Source: Ignatzschineria sp. F8392 (GTDB lineage: Bacteria > Pseudomonadota > Gammaproteobacteria > Cardiobacteriales > Wohlfahrtiimonadaceae). Taken from it: a stretch of 64,000 bases of DNA. Numbering within the stretch: the stretch's first letter is position 1; the number at the start of each line of letters is the position of its first letter. Of this stretch, positions 51,164-60,050 are shown in pieces. Below the pieces are notes generated by a model. The model had not been told where the DNA came from, made no database searches, and saw only the letters and a program-made list of their open reading frames with translations. The position numbers were made by a program, and so were the translations under genes. The stretch is taken from the NCBI RefSeq assembly GCF_002252045.1, contig NZ_NEFF01000001.1, forward strand, positions 248,001 to 312,000, given 5' to 3'.

Positions 51164-51946
51164 CTACTCTGTAGCGAGGGCGATTAAGATATCGCTATAA
51201 GCCTCTTCTTGGGTGAGAAGAATCTGCTGTTTTCGCGCTAATTCAAGGAGTGAGAGAAAGGAGATTGTAATGCCATAGCGACCTTCAGCAGGATCGATGA
51301 GTTCCGTAAATGCAATCGGTTTTTCCGGCGTTAGACGGGTAATAATCTGATCAATACGATCATTAATAGAGATCTTTTCCGATTTAATCTGATGCTTTTG
51401 GTGAAGATTAGCTCTTGCAATAATTTTTTCTAATGCTTTAAGAAGTTGCGAGAGTTCAATTGTGGGTTCTGGTGTTTCCACAACAATATTAGGGGTATCT
51501 GGGGAGATAGGAAAAATATCTCGGTAGAAGATCTCTCGCTCTGAAAGTTGGATTGCGACCTCTTTATATTGCGCATAGATCTGTAGACGACGAATAAGCT
51601 CTTGACGTGGATCGATCTCTTCTTCGCTCTCATCTACTTCAGGTGTTGGAAGTAGAATGCGAGATTTAATCTCCGCTAACCAGGCAGCCATAACAAGATA
51701 TTCAGATGCAAGTTCAAAGCGTTCTTCTTCTAGATAATCGATATAGGACATATATTGCGTTGTAATATCGCTAATAGGTATATCGAGGATATCGAAGTTG
51801 TTTTTTCGGATAATATGGAGCAGTAGATCGAGCGGACCCTCAAATTGATCGAGCCAAATTTCAAAAGCATCTGGGGGGATAAAGAGATCTACCGGAGGAT
51901 TGAGTTGTTCTCCTTTAAAGATCGCAATATTGTCATGTTCACTCAT
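51164..51946 (-). CDS. scpA: Segregation and condensation protein A
   Basis: Kleisin-type partner of SMC in chromosome condensation. 260 residues. N-terminal FEIWLDQFEGPLDLLLHIIRKNNFDILDIPISDITTQY (about 28-65) and YLVMAAWLAEIKSRILLP (about 83-100) are diagnostic. The C-terminal winged-helix SFLSLLELARKQQILLTQEE (about 228-247) binds SMC heads. No scpB or smc is seen nearby; trpS is upstream. Confidence 0.94.
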   Translation of the reverse strand: MSEHDNIAIFKGEQLNPPVDLFIPPDAFEIWLDQFEGPLDLLLHIIRKNNFDILDIPISDITTQYMSYIDYLEEERFELASEYLVMAAWLAEIKSRILLPTPEVDESEEEIDPRQELIRRLQIYAQYKEVAIQLSEREIFYRDIFPISPDTPNIVVETPEPTIELSQLLKALEKIIARANLHQKHQIKSEKISINDRIDQIITRLTPEKPIAFTELIDPAEGRYGITISFLSLLELARKQQILLTQEEAYSDILIALATE

Positions 51947-52024
51947 ATCTATTGAGCATCCTTTATCTCTCTTTTATTGTTGCTATTTATTTTATTATTA
52001 ACTAAATATTTTATTACTTATCGT

Positions 52025-52055
52025 GAAAAATCAGGAGTAGTGATGAGCTACTCCT
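52025..52055 (-). terminator. Rho-independent terminator after trpS
   Basis: On the minus strand AGGAGTAG pairs with CTACTCCT and is followed by GATTTTT. It lies about 25 bases past the trpS stop. Confidence 0.87.
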
Positions 52056-52077
52056 TACATTATTTCTGCCGAAAGGG

Positions 52078-53085
52078 TTAGATAAAATTTCTCAGACCAA
52101 CAGCATCTTTTAGTTTTAGTAACATCTCTCTTGCCGGGATACGTGCTTTTTCGGCCCCTTTTTGTAGAGTCTCTTCAATAATACGAGGATTTGCCATCAG
52201 CTCATAGTAACGTTCTCTTGCTTCTTTGATCTGATCATTGATGAGATTAAAGAGCGCTTTTTTCGCATCCCCCCAACCCATCCCATCAATGAGAGCTGCA
52301 CGAAAAGCCGCAGTCTCTTCAGCACTACCAAAGGCTTTGTAGATATCGTATAGATGCGCACTATCAGGGTCTTTGGGCTCACCAGGTTCTAAAGAGTTTG
52401 TCACAATGCGATTGATCGATTTTTGTAGCTTCTTCTCAGGCAAGAAGAGAGGGATTGTATTGTTGTAGGATTTACTCATCTTGCGACCATCAAGACCGGG
52501 TAAAATCGCAGTTTCATCATCGATTACTTCTTGTGGCATAACAAAGAACTCAGATTGGTAGATATGGTTGAAGCGCTGTGCAATTTCACGAGCAATCTCA
52601 ACATGTTGACGCTGATCGCTACCGACAGGAACGAGGTCTGCATTAAATGTTAAGATATCGGCAGCCATTAGAACGGGGTAGGAGAAGAGCCCCATGGTAA
52701 CTCCACGATCAGGATCATTCTCCTGTGCGATGTTATCATCAACCGCTGCTTTATAGGCATGAGCACGATTCATTGTCCCTTTTGCCGTAACACAGTTAAG
52801 AAGCCAGGTAATTTGCGGAATCTCTTCAATATCTGATTGGCGATAAAAAATCGCTTTATCGGTATCTAGTCCAAGGGCCATCCAGGTAGCGGCAATTTCA
52901 AGGCGAGATTGATTGACCAATTCGGGATCTTGGCATTTGATTAAAGAGTGAAGGTCAGCTAGGAAGAAGTAAGCACTGTCATGAGTTTTACTCAACTCAA
53001 TTGCAGGGCGAATTGCGCCGGCATAATTTCCCAAATGGGGGGTTCCTGTTGTACTAATTCCTGTTAAAACTGTCTTCTGTTTCAT
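52078..53085 (-). CDS. trpS: Tryptophan-tRNA ligase
   Basis: Class I synthetase, 335 residues from ATG 53085, where AAAGGAAT lies upstream; an extension to 53118 is unsupported. HIGH-type motif TGTPHLGNYAGA (about 8-19), substrate loop LMAADILTFNADLVPVGSDQRQHVE, and KMSKS in GRKMSKSYNNTIPLF (about 191-205). Normal length. Confidence 0.96.
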   Translation of the reverse strand: MKQKTVLTGISTTGTPHLGNYAGAIRPAIELSKTHDSAYFFLADLHSLIKCQDPELVNQSRLEIAATWMALGLDTDKAIFYRQSDIEEIPQITWLLNCVTAKGTMNRAHAYKAAVDDNIAQENDPDRGVTMGLFSYPVLMAADILTFNADLVPVGSDQRQHVEIAREIAQRFNHIYQSEFFVMPQEVIDDETAILPGLDGRKMSKSYNNTIPLFLPEKKLQKSINRIVTNSLEPGEPKDPDSAHLYDIYKAFGSAEETAAFRAALIDGMGWGDAKKALFNLINDQIKEARERYYELMANPRIIEETLQKGAEKARIPAREMLLKLKDAVGLRNFI

Positions 53086-53197
53086 TTTAATTCCTTTATT
53101 GCAAATTAGAATCAGCAATTGGGATCAGAGAAGATCTCTCTATTGCTTTAATAAGGTCTTTTATTAATAAGGTCTTTCAATGATACTCTATTTTCAT

Positions 53198-53239
53198 TCT
53201 TAAATAGATAATCTTAAATAGAGCATCTTAAATGGTGTA
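53198..53239. repeat. 14-bp tandem repeat, 3 units
   Basis: TCTTAAATAGATAA / TCTTAAATAGAGCA / TCTTAAATGGTGTA. A doubled TTAATAAGGTCTTT lies just before (53144-53178). Confidence 0.8.
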
Positions 53240-53316
53240 GCTAATTATGCGACTAAAATTGCGCTAGTCATATCTCGATATTGAGAAGATCATCCTCAAA
53301 ACTCAGGCTGAAGTCT

Positions 53317-54174
53317 CTACTCTCTTATGGTGAGCATTAATTGAGGATTGATCGCTTCAGGATATTCCACCTGGTAGAGATGTAGTCCTTGAGGAGGAAC
53401 GGTGATACCGCCTTGAGTTCTATCGAGACTCTCTAATACCCTTTGAGGATAGATTATCTCCTCTTTACCTAAGCCTACTTCGAGCAGGGTACCTACAATA
53501 TTTCTGACCATGTTGTGTAAAAAGGCATTTGCTTTTAATTCAATCTCAATAAGCGGCCCATTCTGTTGGAAGGTGATGTGGTGGATATTTCGAAAAGGGG
53601 TTGTTGCTTGGCACTCTGAGGAGCGGAAAGCAGAGAAGTCATGCTCCCCAATAAGGGCTTGTGCTGCGCGTTCCATCTTGATGATATCGAGCGGATGGTA
53701 ACACCAGAGACTTTGAGTTCTTAGCAGAGGGCTTCGATAGGGATGATTGTAGATAAAGTAGCGATAGGTACGGCTAACGGCGCTAAATCGAGCATGAAAT
53801 TGGGAAGAGACCTCGGTAATATCGCGGATGGCACAATCAGCCGGAAGATTAGAGTTAATGCCTAACATCCAGGCGCGCTTTTCACGAACGGCATTGCTAT
53901 CGAAATGGACGATCTGATTAATACCATGGACGCCAGCATCGGTTCGTCCGGCACAGACAAGTTTAATCTCCTCATTTGCTACAAAGCTAACGGCCTCTTC
54001 TAAGACCGCCTCAACTGAACGAACCGGCGGATTGAGCTGTTTTTGCCATCCCTTGAAGTTCGTTCCATCATACTCAATTAGGAGTGCATAGCGATGTTGG
54101 GGCGCAGACATTTCTTGGGGGCCTTTCTCGTCGATCATCTTATTGTCACAAATGGTTTTTATAGAATTTTGCAT
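53317..54174 (-). CDS. truA: tRNA pseudouridine(38-40) synthase
   Basis: Makes pseudouridine at tRNA positions 38-40. Up to 285 residues; ATGs at residues 13 and 22 are alternative starts and the family core begins at about 29 (YALLIEYDGTNFKGWQKQ). The catalytic Asp is in CAGRTDAGVHGINQ. RTYRYFIYNHPYRSP and KANAFLHNMVRNIVGTLLEVG are the other conserved blocks. Confidence 0.95.
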   Translation of the reverse strand: MQNSIKTICDNKMIDEKGPQEMSAPQHRYALLIEYDGTNFKGWQKQLNPPVRSVEAVLEEAVSFVANEEIKLVCAGRTDAGVHGINQIVHFDSNAVREKRAWMLGINSNLPADCAIRDITEVSSQFHARFSAVSRTYRYFIYNHPYRSPLLRTQSLWCYHPLDIIKMERAAQALIGEHDFSAFRSSECQATTPFRNIHHITFQQNGPLIEIELKANAFLHNMVRNIVGTLLEVGLGKEEIIYPQRVLESLDRTQGGITVPPQGLHLYQVEYPEAINPQLMLTIRE

Positions 54175-54202
54175 CTTTTAGTCGGCTCTCATTTGATCTG
54201 AC

Positions 54203-55039
54203 TTACTCTTTTGTGCGTTTGGAGTCGATGATTTTAAGGGAGTTCTCCATTGCGATTCTAAACTCAGGGCCTTTTTTAAGGGCTAAAGTCACTAGAAGGA
54301 TATCGACAATAGCAAGATCAGCAAGACGAGAGATCATCGGCATATATTCTGAAGTATCCTCTTTTGTTCCAGACTCTAAAACAACGGTAGCATGGTAGCT
54401 TAAGGGGGAATTTTTAGGGGCAAAGGCGATCACTTTCGCACCATTTGAGAGAGCAAGATCAGCAGAGTCGATAACATCTTGACTCTTTCCGGTATGGGAG
54501 ACGGCGATCAAGACATCTTTCGGTGTTAAAAGGCTTGCCGCTAAGCTATGAACATGGTGATCTGTATAGGCAGAGACGGGGATTCCGACTCGTAATAACT
54601 TCTGTTGAATATCATTAGCCACAACGCCAGAGACACCATGACCAATACACATGACCTGATTAGCCTGCTCAAGTAGTCCGATTGCTTGATCGAGATCTTC
54701 CTCTTTGAGAAAGTTTTTCATATTGAGAAGTGCAGCGCTCGATTGATCGATCAATTTGATAATAATGCTTGCGGTAGAATCGTGAGGGGAGATACTGCCG
54801 TGAACAAAGGGAACGCCCGATCGTAAACTCTTAGCGAGGAGCTGTTTAAAGGTGTGGAAGCCTTCATAGTTTAGAGCGTGGCAGAAGCGCATAATGGTGG
54901 GTTCTGAGACTCCAGCTTTTTCAGCTAATGCACTAATGGAGAGATCAACAGCTTCATTTGGATGAGCTAAGACCCAATCAGCAACTTTTGCTTCAGACTT
55001 CCGAAGATGATGATAGTTATTTTGGATATGAGATAACAT
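54203..55039 (-). CDS. hexR: RpiR/HexR-family transcriptional regulator
   Basis: 278 residues. N-terminal RpiR helix-turn-helix (about 1-77, SALAEKAGVSEPTIMRFCHALNYEGFHTFKQLL), C-terminal SIS sugar-phosphate-binding domain (about 115-250, CIGHGVSGVVANDIQQKLLRVG, AVSHTGKSQDVI). HexR represses glucose/Entner-Doudoroff genes until KDPG binds. It lies 10 bases after glucokinase on the same strand, consistent with local sugar control. Confidence 0.9.
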   Translation of the reverse strand: MLSHIQNNYHHLRKSEAKVADWVLAHPNEAVDLSISALAEKAGVSEPTIMRFCHALNYEGFHTFKQLLAKSLRSGVPFVHGSISPHDSTASIIIKLIDQSSAALLNMKNFLKEEDLDQAIGLLEQANQVMCIGHGVSGVVANDIQQKLLRVGIPVSAYTDHHVHSLAASLLTPKDVLIAVSHTGKSQDVIDSADLALSNGAKVIAFAPKNSPLSYHATVVLESGTKEDTSEYMPMISRLADLAIVDILLVTLALKKGPEFRIAMENSLKIIDSKRTKE

Positions 55040-55049
55040 AAGCTCCTCA

Positions 55050-56063
55050 CTATTGATAATGGTTAGATAAGATCTGTTTTAATCCGATCAAAGTAGCATA
55101 AGGGTGAGTGATGAGATAGGTCGGGACCTCGGTCAAGATCTCATCAATATGACTCCTATTGCAGAAGGCTTCTCGAAAGGGAGAGGTGAGAAGAAAGGGT
55201 TGAAAGCGAGGGGCAAACCCGCCGGCAATATAGAGTCCGCCTAATGCACCGCTAGTTAAAACGGTATTTGCCGCAACATTTCCCAACATCGCGCAGTAGC
55301 GAGAGAGAACCTCGATAGCAAAGGGGCTCTTCTTCTCTAAAGCTGTTTCAAGAAGACTTTTCGCAGATGAAAAATCGACCGGAGTCTGACCCTGAATTTT
55401 AGCCATTGCCATGATAAGGCGTGGAATTCCTCTTTGACACCCTAAGAGATCTTCTACTGTTACCGGGCGATGGAGCATCTGCTCAACGAGCTTAACAATG
55501 GCAATCTCTTCTTGATCTTGAGGTGGATAGAGGGCTTGCCCGCCCTCTGCCGCAACGGTAAAACTCCCCTTTTGTGAAGGGATTAATAGGGCAGAGCCAA
55601 ATCCGGTGCCGGAGCCAATGACTGCTTTAGGAAGCATCGTGTTAGAGCGGATCGATTTTGAGCACTGCTCATTTGCTACCCGCTCCTCTTGGAGGTGATC
55701 GATCTTAACAACTTCTCGCTCTGTTAGATGATCAAGTGATGCGGCTAATGCGGCAAAGTCATTGAAGGGTTCAACCTTTACAGCGAGCCTGTTGGCCATC
55801 TCTTTGAGACTAAAGCGCCAATGATTATTACTCAGAGAGATCTGATCCCCTTTAATCGGTGCTGCGATCGCCATCAGTAATTGATGGGGTGCCGGCGGTG
55901 TTACATCCCTTAAGTATTGTTCAATTAGTTCAGTAGGGGAGGGAAAATCAGAAGAGAGATATTTACGAATATGGCTGATCGCTCCCTCTGAGTCGATATA
56001 GGCGATACGTGTAAACGTTGCGCCCATGTCAGTAATCAGTGTTGAAACATCACTCTGCTTCAT
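55050..56063 (-). CDS. glk: Glucokinase
   Basis: Phosphorylates glucose with ATP in the cytoplasm. 337 residues from ATG 56063; ATG 56084 would add seven residues with a ribosome site too close. ASKHA-fold features: LITDMGATFTRIAYID (phosphate 1), LLMAIAAPIKGD, PFNDFAALAASL, IGSGTGFGSALLIP and GGLYIAGGFAPRF. Its start overlaps the end of engB by 14 bases, so the two are coupled; hexR follows. Confidence 0.9.
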   Translation of the reverse strand: MKQSDVSTLITDMGATFTRIAYIDSEGAISHIRKYLSSDFPSPTELIEQYLRDVTPPAPHQLLMAIAAPIKGDQISLSNNHWRFSLKEMANRLAVKVEPFNDFAALAASLDHLTEREVVKIDHLQEERVANEQCSKSIRSNTMLPKAVIGSGTGFGSALLIPSQKGSFTVAAEGGQALYPPQDQEEIAIVKLVEQMLHRPVTVEDLLGCQRGIPRLIMAMAKIQGQTPVDFSSAKSLLETALEKKSPFAIEVLSRYCAMLGNVAANTVLTSGALGGLYIAGGFAPRFQPFLLTSPFREAFCNRSHIDEILTEVPTYLITHPYATLIGLKQILSNHYQ

Positions 56064-56673
56064 GATGATTGATCCATGCTCCAAGATATTGTAACGCTTC
56101 GTTGAGTCCTATCTCAGGTTTTGTTGAGGAGAAGAGCTGTACTGTAATAGGCATGGTAAATTCATTTTCAACAACTTTACGAACGTGATGAAGCGCTTTA
56201 CTCGCCTCATTTTTACTCAATTTATCTGCTTTAGTTAAGAGAATATGGGTGGGTAACTCTTGATATTCACACCAATGGAGCATCTGTTTATCAAGCTCTG
56301 TTAGTGGATGGCGGGAATCCATCAACATAATCAGCGCATCGAGCTGTTTTCGCTCTTCAAAGTAGCCTTGTAATATCTTTTGCCAATGTTCACGCATCGG
56401 TAATGGTACTTTGGCATAACCATAGCCGGGAAGGTCTACGAGATAGAGATCATCTAAGACTTCAAAATAGTTAATCAGTTGTGTTCGTCCAGGGGTTTTA
56501 CTGGTTCTTGCTAATGTTTTCTGCCCGGTAATCAGATTGAGGGCGCTCGATTTTCCTGCATTTGAGCGACCAGCGAAAGCGATCTCAGCACGGCTATCAG
56601 GAAGTTGATTTAAACCATTTGCGCTCGTTTTAAAAGTGGTTTTTCTTAATAAGGAGCGAATATCTTGCGTCAT
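56050..56673 (-). CDS. engB: Ribosome biogenesis GTPase EngB (YsxC/YihA)
   Basis: 207 residues. G1 GRSNAGKSS (about 31-39), the G3 DLPGYGYAKVP (about 78-88), G4 TKADK (about 147-151). Needed for 50S assembly. First gene of the engB-glk-hexR run. Linking a ribosome GTPase to glucokinase by overlap is unusual but the frames are clear. Confidence 0.95.
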   Translation of the reverse strand: MTQDIRSLLRKTTFKTSANGLNQLPDSRAEIAFAGRSNAGKSSALNLITGQKTLARTSKTPGRTQLINYFEVLDDLYLVDLPGYGYAKVPLPMREHWQKILQGYFEERKQLDALIMLMDSRHPLTELDKQMLHWCEYQELPTHILLTKADKLSKNEASKALHHVRKVVENEFTMPITVQLFSSTKPEIGLNEALQYLGAWINHHEAE

Positions 56674-56831
56674 GTAACCTTCCTCTCTGTCCGTGGATTG
56701 TGTAACGCAATATTCTACCCTTTATTGGGGGAAAATGCACCTTAGAGAAGAGAGGCGCTCTGCTCGATATTAAGATGTTTTTAGATCGGTTTTTGTTTTT
56801 ATCTCTTCTCTTCTTGTCTCGATTTTCGCCT

Positions 56832-56880
56832 CTATTTCTACCCCCTATCTCTACCCCTATTTCTTCCTCTATTTCTATCT
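56832..56880. repeat. 12-bp pyrimidine-rich tandem repeat, 4 units
   Basis: CTATTTCTACCC / (C) CTATCTCTACCC / CTATTTCTTCCT / CTATTTCTATCT, then CTATTTTTT. The plus strand is nearly all pyrimidine over 60 bases. Confidence 0.8.
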
Positions 56881-57066
56881 CTATTTTTTAGTGATCTATC
56901 TGATGATCATTCAAGTTGCTATCTAAATTTTGTGGAAATGATTTATCGGAATGCGTTATCGAAATGATTATTTGAATCTATTCGATATTTAATCCATTTG
57001 ATATTTTATTAGTCATTTTTGACCTTAAGCTATTTTATTGCAAAACAACATTTGATAACTACACCT

Positions 57067-57118
57067 CACACAACTGCATCACACAACAGCATCATACAAC
57101 TGTATCACACAACTACAC
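57067..57118. repeat. 13-bp tandem repeat, 4 units
   Basis: CACACAACTGCAT / CACACAACAGCAT / CATACAACTGTAT / CACACAACTACAC, just downstream of the apaH stop. Confidence 0.87.
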
Positions 57119-57160
57119 TGCCAAAATGATTGAAGGATAGAGTATGGGAGAGGAGGCTCT

Positions 57161-57976
57161 TTAGAAAGAGAAGGAGGTCACCTCAAAAGGTCTTTGATCA
57201 ACTCTTATTAAAGAGAGTTCTCCTTCCCAAACACAACCAGAATCGATCCCATAGGCCCTATTTTCGAAATGGCGGCCGAGACTTGCCCAATGACCAAAAA
57301 TAATGAGGTTATCTTCCTGTTTAGGCCGTTCAAATTTGAACCAAGGGAGCATCACTTTTTCATCATATTGATCAAGTTTGTTAGCAAAATCGAGACTTAA
57401 ATCTAAATTGAGATAACGCATTCTTGTTAGGTAATTGATAATGGCACGAATTCTATCAAATCCTTGAAGTGTTGGAGACCATGCATTAGGTGTGTTGCCA
57501 AACATCGATTGAATAAATTGCTGATATCTCTCTTGATCGCTACTTTGTAGATAAGCTTGCGCTTCTTTGCTCAATCTTAATGCCTCTTCAATACTCCAAA
57601 ATGGAGGAATTCCGGCATGGGCAATCGCGATCTTAAATTGAGGGAGGTAGCGCATAAGGGGTTGATGGCGTAGATATTCGCGGATCTCATCGGCCAGCGA
57701 ACTTTCGAGCAGCTCTTGATAGGTATCACCTCTTTTGAGGCGTGTATAGCCTTCTGCATAGACGAGATAAGAGAGATCATGATTTCCCAATACGGGAAAA
57801 ATTGAATCTTGATGCGCTAAGAGATACTCCATAACAGCAAGTGATTTAGGGCCTCTATTGATAAGATCTCCTACAAGATAGAGACGATCCTCTTGATGCT
57901 TGAAATTGATCTTTGTTAAGAGGGCTTGAAATTCATCAAAGCAGCCATGAATATCGCCCATCACATAGGTTGCCAT
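57161..57976 (-). CDS. apaH: Symmetrical bis(5'-nucleosyl)-tetraphosphatase
   Basis: Cleaves Ap4A to two ADP. 271 residues, normal. Calcineurin-type metallophosphatase motifs: GDIHGCFDEF (7-16), GDLINRGPKSL (about 36-46), GNHDLSYL (about 64-71), IAHAGIPP (about 113-120). The C-terminal FGHWASLGRHF and AYGIDSGCVWEGELS are ApaH-specific. Transcribed leftward after the TPR gene. Confidence 0.95.
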   Translation of the reverse strand: MATYVMGDIHGCFDEFQALLTKINFKHQEDRLYLVGDLINRGPKSLAVMEYLLAHQDSIFPVLGNHDLSYLVYAEGYTRLKRGDTYQELLESSLADEIREYLRHQPLMRYLPQFKIAIAHAGIPPFWSIEEALRLSKEAQAYLQSSDQERYQQFIQSMFGNTPNAWSPTLQGFDRIRAIINYLTRMRYLNLDLSLDFANKLDQYDEKVMLPWFKFERPKQEDNLIIFGHWASLGRHFENRAYGIDSGCVWEGELSLIRVDQRPFEVTSFSF

Positions 57977-58073
57977 CTATTACTCCTTTTCAATCATACT
58001 TCTTTTCAATCATTTATCGGTATCTTCTTCTCTGATCTTGATTGACGGCTCAATCTATCGAGTGACAATCTAT

Positions 58074-59924
58074 CTAGTGAAGCTGCGCGCCTTCATAAGG
58101 GGCATACTCCATTATCTTCAACAATCCCTCTACCTCTGCTTCAAAGGCCCAAGGATAGTGAACAATATCGGAGGGTGAGATCTCTTCGCGATCAACAGTT
58201 CGAAGGTAATCAAGGGTGTAAGCTTCATTCTCATTCTCTAAGAGAGAGATGGCAAAGTTATAGTAGGGAATCGCTTTTTCATACTCTTCAGTAGAGACAA
58301 AGAGATAGATCAGATCTAAAATCGCCGGCAAAGAGTAGTAGTGTGGCATAAAGCGATTTTTAGTAATACTGTAGTTGATGTTGCCCAGCGCGCTGCTGTA
58401 GTAGTGGAGCGCCTCTTCATGATTTCCAAGTTGAAGGTTGACCCATCCTAACATCGATTGTGTTCTCCCAAGATTGTAGTAATCTGGCGGTGACACAGCT
58501 TCATGAGACTCAAGTTTAAAGAGAAGAATCTCTTCCGCTTTTTCGAGTTCTGCAAATTTAAGGTAGAAACTAGCATAATTTTCAAGCGCAAGAATGGTAC
58601 GAATATCATTGGTGGTAAGATGCTGTAGGTCGAGCGCAAGCGCCGCCTTATAATTTGCATCTGCTTTTTCAAAATCATTTACAGTCTCATAATAGACTGC
58701 TAGATTACGGAGTACTTCAGTATATTGAGGTGTAAAGGTATGATTTTCCAAGATGCTTTTTGCTTGAGAGAGAAGATCATAGATCAGTAGTCTTTCTGTT
58801 GCCATATCGAAGGTCCAGACAAGCTTTACTAAGATATCGGCGATCTCCATATCATAGCCTGAAAATGTCTTATAGAGATCAAGCGCATGAGTATATTGAA
58901 AACGGGCAAGAAAAGGATTCTCTTCAATATCGGCCAATTTCACCAATGCTTTAGCATAGAAGGGGGAGTCTTTCTTTTTAGCTCCTAACTTGATCGCTTG
59001 CAGATAGTATTGACGCGCTTTGTCATTATCACTTGTTAAGAGAAAGTAATCACCGGTAATAATCAGTTGTTCAATCTGCTTTTCAAGAGGCAAGTTATTA
59101 AAGTCAGCGATAAGCGCTTCCTCTTCTAAAATCTCTAACGGATCTGGAAGATAAGGGTAGATCAGAGGTTCTGATTCTGTCTCCTCATCAAGATCGGCAC
59201 CATAAGTATGAATATTGTCGTAATATTCTTCTAAAAACTCAGTTGTCAGTTCACCTGTGATCTCCTCGGTAAATTCAATACCTTCCGCCTCTTCCTCAAG
59301 CGGATCTTCGAGAAGATCTTCTGTATTATCGTCTCCTCTCTCTTCACTGGTCTCCTCTTCGATAAGATCTTCCTCTTCAAGAAGACTCAAAGAGTGGTCG
59401 ATACGATCGGCAATGCGAATCATGGAGAGATCATTTTGATGGAGATGTTCTTCATAAGGGCGAGCGATAGGCTCCTCTACAATTTCACTTTTCCGATGGG
59501 GAAAAAGGGTAAAGAGGAGATAATCCTCAATGGCACTATCATGACGAATAGCACCTTTCTGTTCAGTCTCATATTGATCGATAATAGAGGTGATCTCATC
59601 GTGAAGCTCTGCCGGCGGTGCGGTTGGGATTATTTCGATCTGTGCCTCTATCAATTCTTCTTGAGGTGCTGCCATCAATTTTTGGTAGAGCACCGACTTT
59701 GCTGCACCAATTAGAAGCGGGTAGCCATTTTTAGGATAGGAGGAGATCTTTTTATAAGAATTGATCACCGCAGAGAGTACAGCGGGAGATTGGAGCTCTT
59801 TTGCTTGAATCGCTCTTGCAAGCGAGGTGAGAATCATTGTGATAAGAATCAAGCTTACTATGAGAAGATAGCAACGAAAAAGAGAGAACATAGTGATCAC
59901 TCGTTGTAATAGAAATCTATTCAT
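58074..59924 (-). CDS. Acidic TPR-containing envelope protein of unknown function
   Basis: I do not recognise a named family. 616 residues (ATG 59891, residue 12, is an alternative start). A hydrophobic N-terminal segment (about 14-38) followed by ARA-IQA looks like a signal peptide or anchor. A central region (about 182-275) is extremely Glu/Asp-rich. The C-terminal half (about 280-600) is TPR-like: TSDNDKARQYYLQAIKLGA, NDFEKADANYKAALAL, LGNHEEALHYYSSALGN and TEEYEKAIPYYNFAISLL are clear units. Probably a periplasmic or membrane-anchored scaffold. Lies between mutY and apaH. Confidence 0.75.
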   Translation of the reverse strand: MNRFLLQRVITMFSLFRCYLLIVSLILITMILTSLARAIQAKELQSPAVLSAVINSYKKISSYPKNGYPLLIGAAKSVLYQKLMAAPQEELIEAQIEIIPTAPPAELHDEITSIIDQYETEQKGAIRHDSAIEDYLLFTLFPHRKSEIVEEPIARPYEEHLHQNDLSMIRIADRIDHSLSLLEEEDLIEEETSEERGDDNTEDLLEDPLEEEAEGIEFTEEITGELTTEFLEEYYDNIHTYGADLDEETESEPLIYPYLPDPLEILEEEALIADFNNLPLEKQIEQLIITGDYFLLTSDNDKARQYYLQAIKLGAKKKDSPFYAKALVKLADIEENPFLARFQYTHALDLYKTFSGYDMEIADILVKLVWTFDMATERLLIYDLLSQAKSILENHTFTPQYTEVLRNLAVYYETVNDFEKADANYKAALALDLQHLTTNDIRTILALENYASFYLKFAELEKAEEILLFKLESHEAVSPPDYYNLGRTQSMLGWVNLQLGNHEEALHYYSSALGNINYSITKNRFMPHYYSLPAILDLIYLFVSTEEYEKAIPYYNFAISLLENENEAYTLDYLRTVDREEISPSDIVHYPWAFEAEVEGLLKIMEYAPYEGAQLH

Positions 59925-60050
59925 TCAAGTCTCGATAGTAGCTAGTAAGAGGGCTCTGTAAGTGGGTGAGCATTTTATATGCTAGATGAGCTAGTATACT
60001 ACAGATTTTTAGCGCAATAAAATAGCGAAATAACCGATTGATTATCAAGG

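Larger units (their letters stand above)
56674..57160. other. Intergenic region between apaH and engB
   Basis: About 490 bases with two tandem arrays (56832-56880 and 57067-57118), a pyrimidine-rich stretch and AT-rich filler. It must contain the engB promoter. No RNA gene seen. Confidence 0.5.

Noticed and set aside
12892-57118. Tandem arrays as CRISPR
   Set aside because: Units are 7-15 bp, directly abutting with no spacers, and no cas genes are present.
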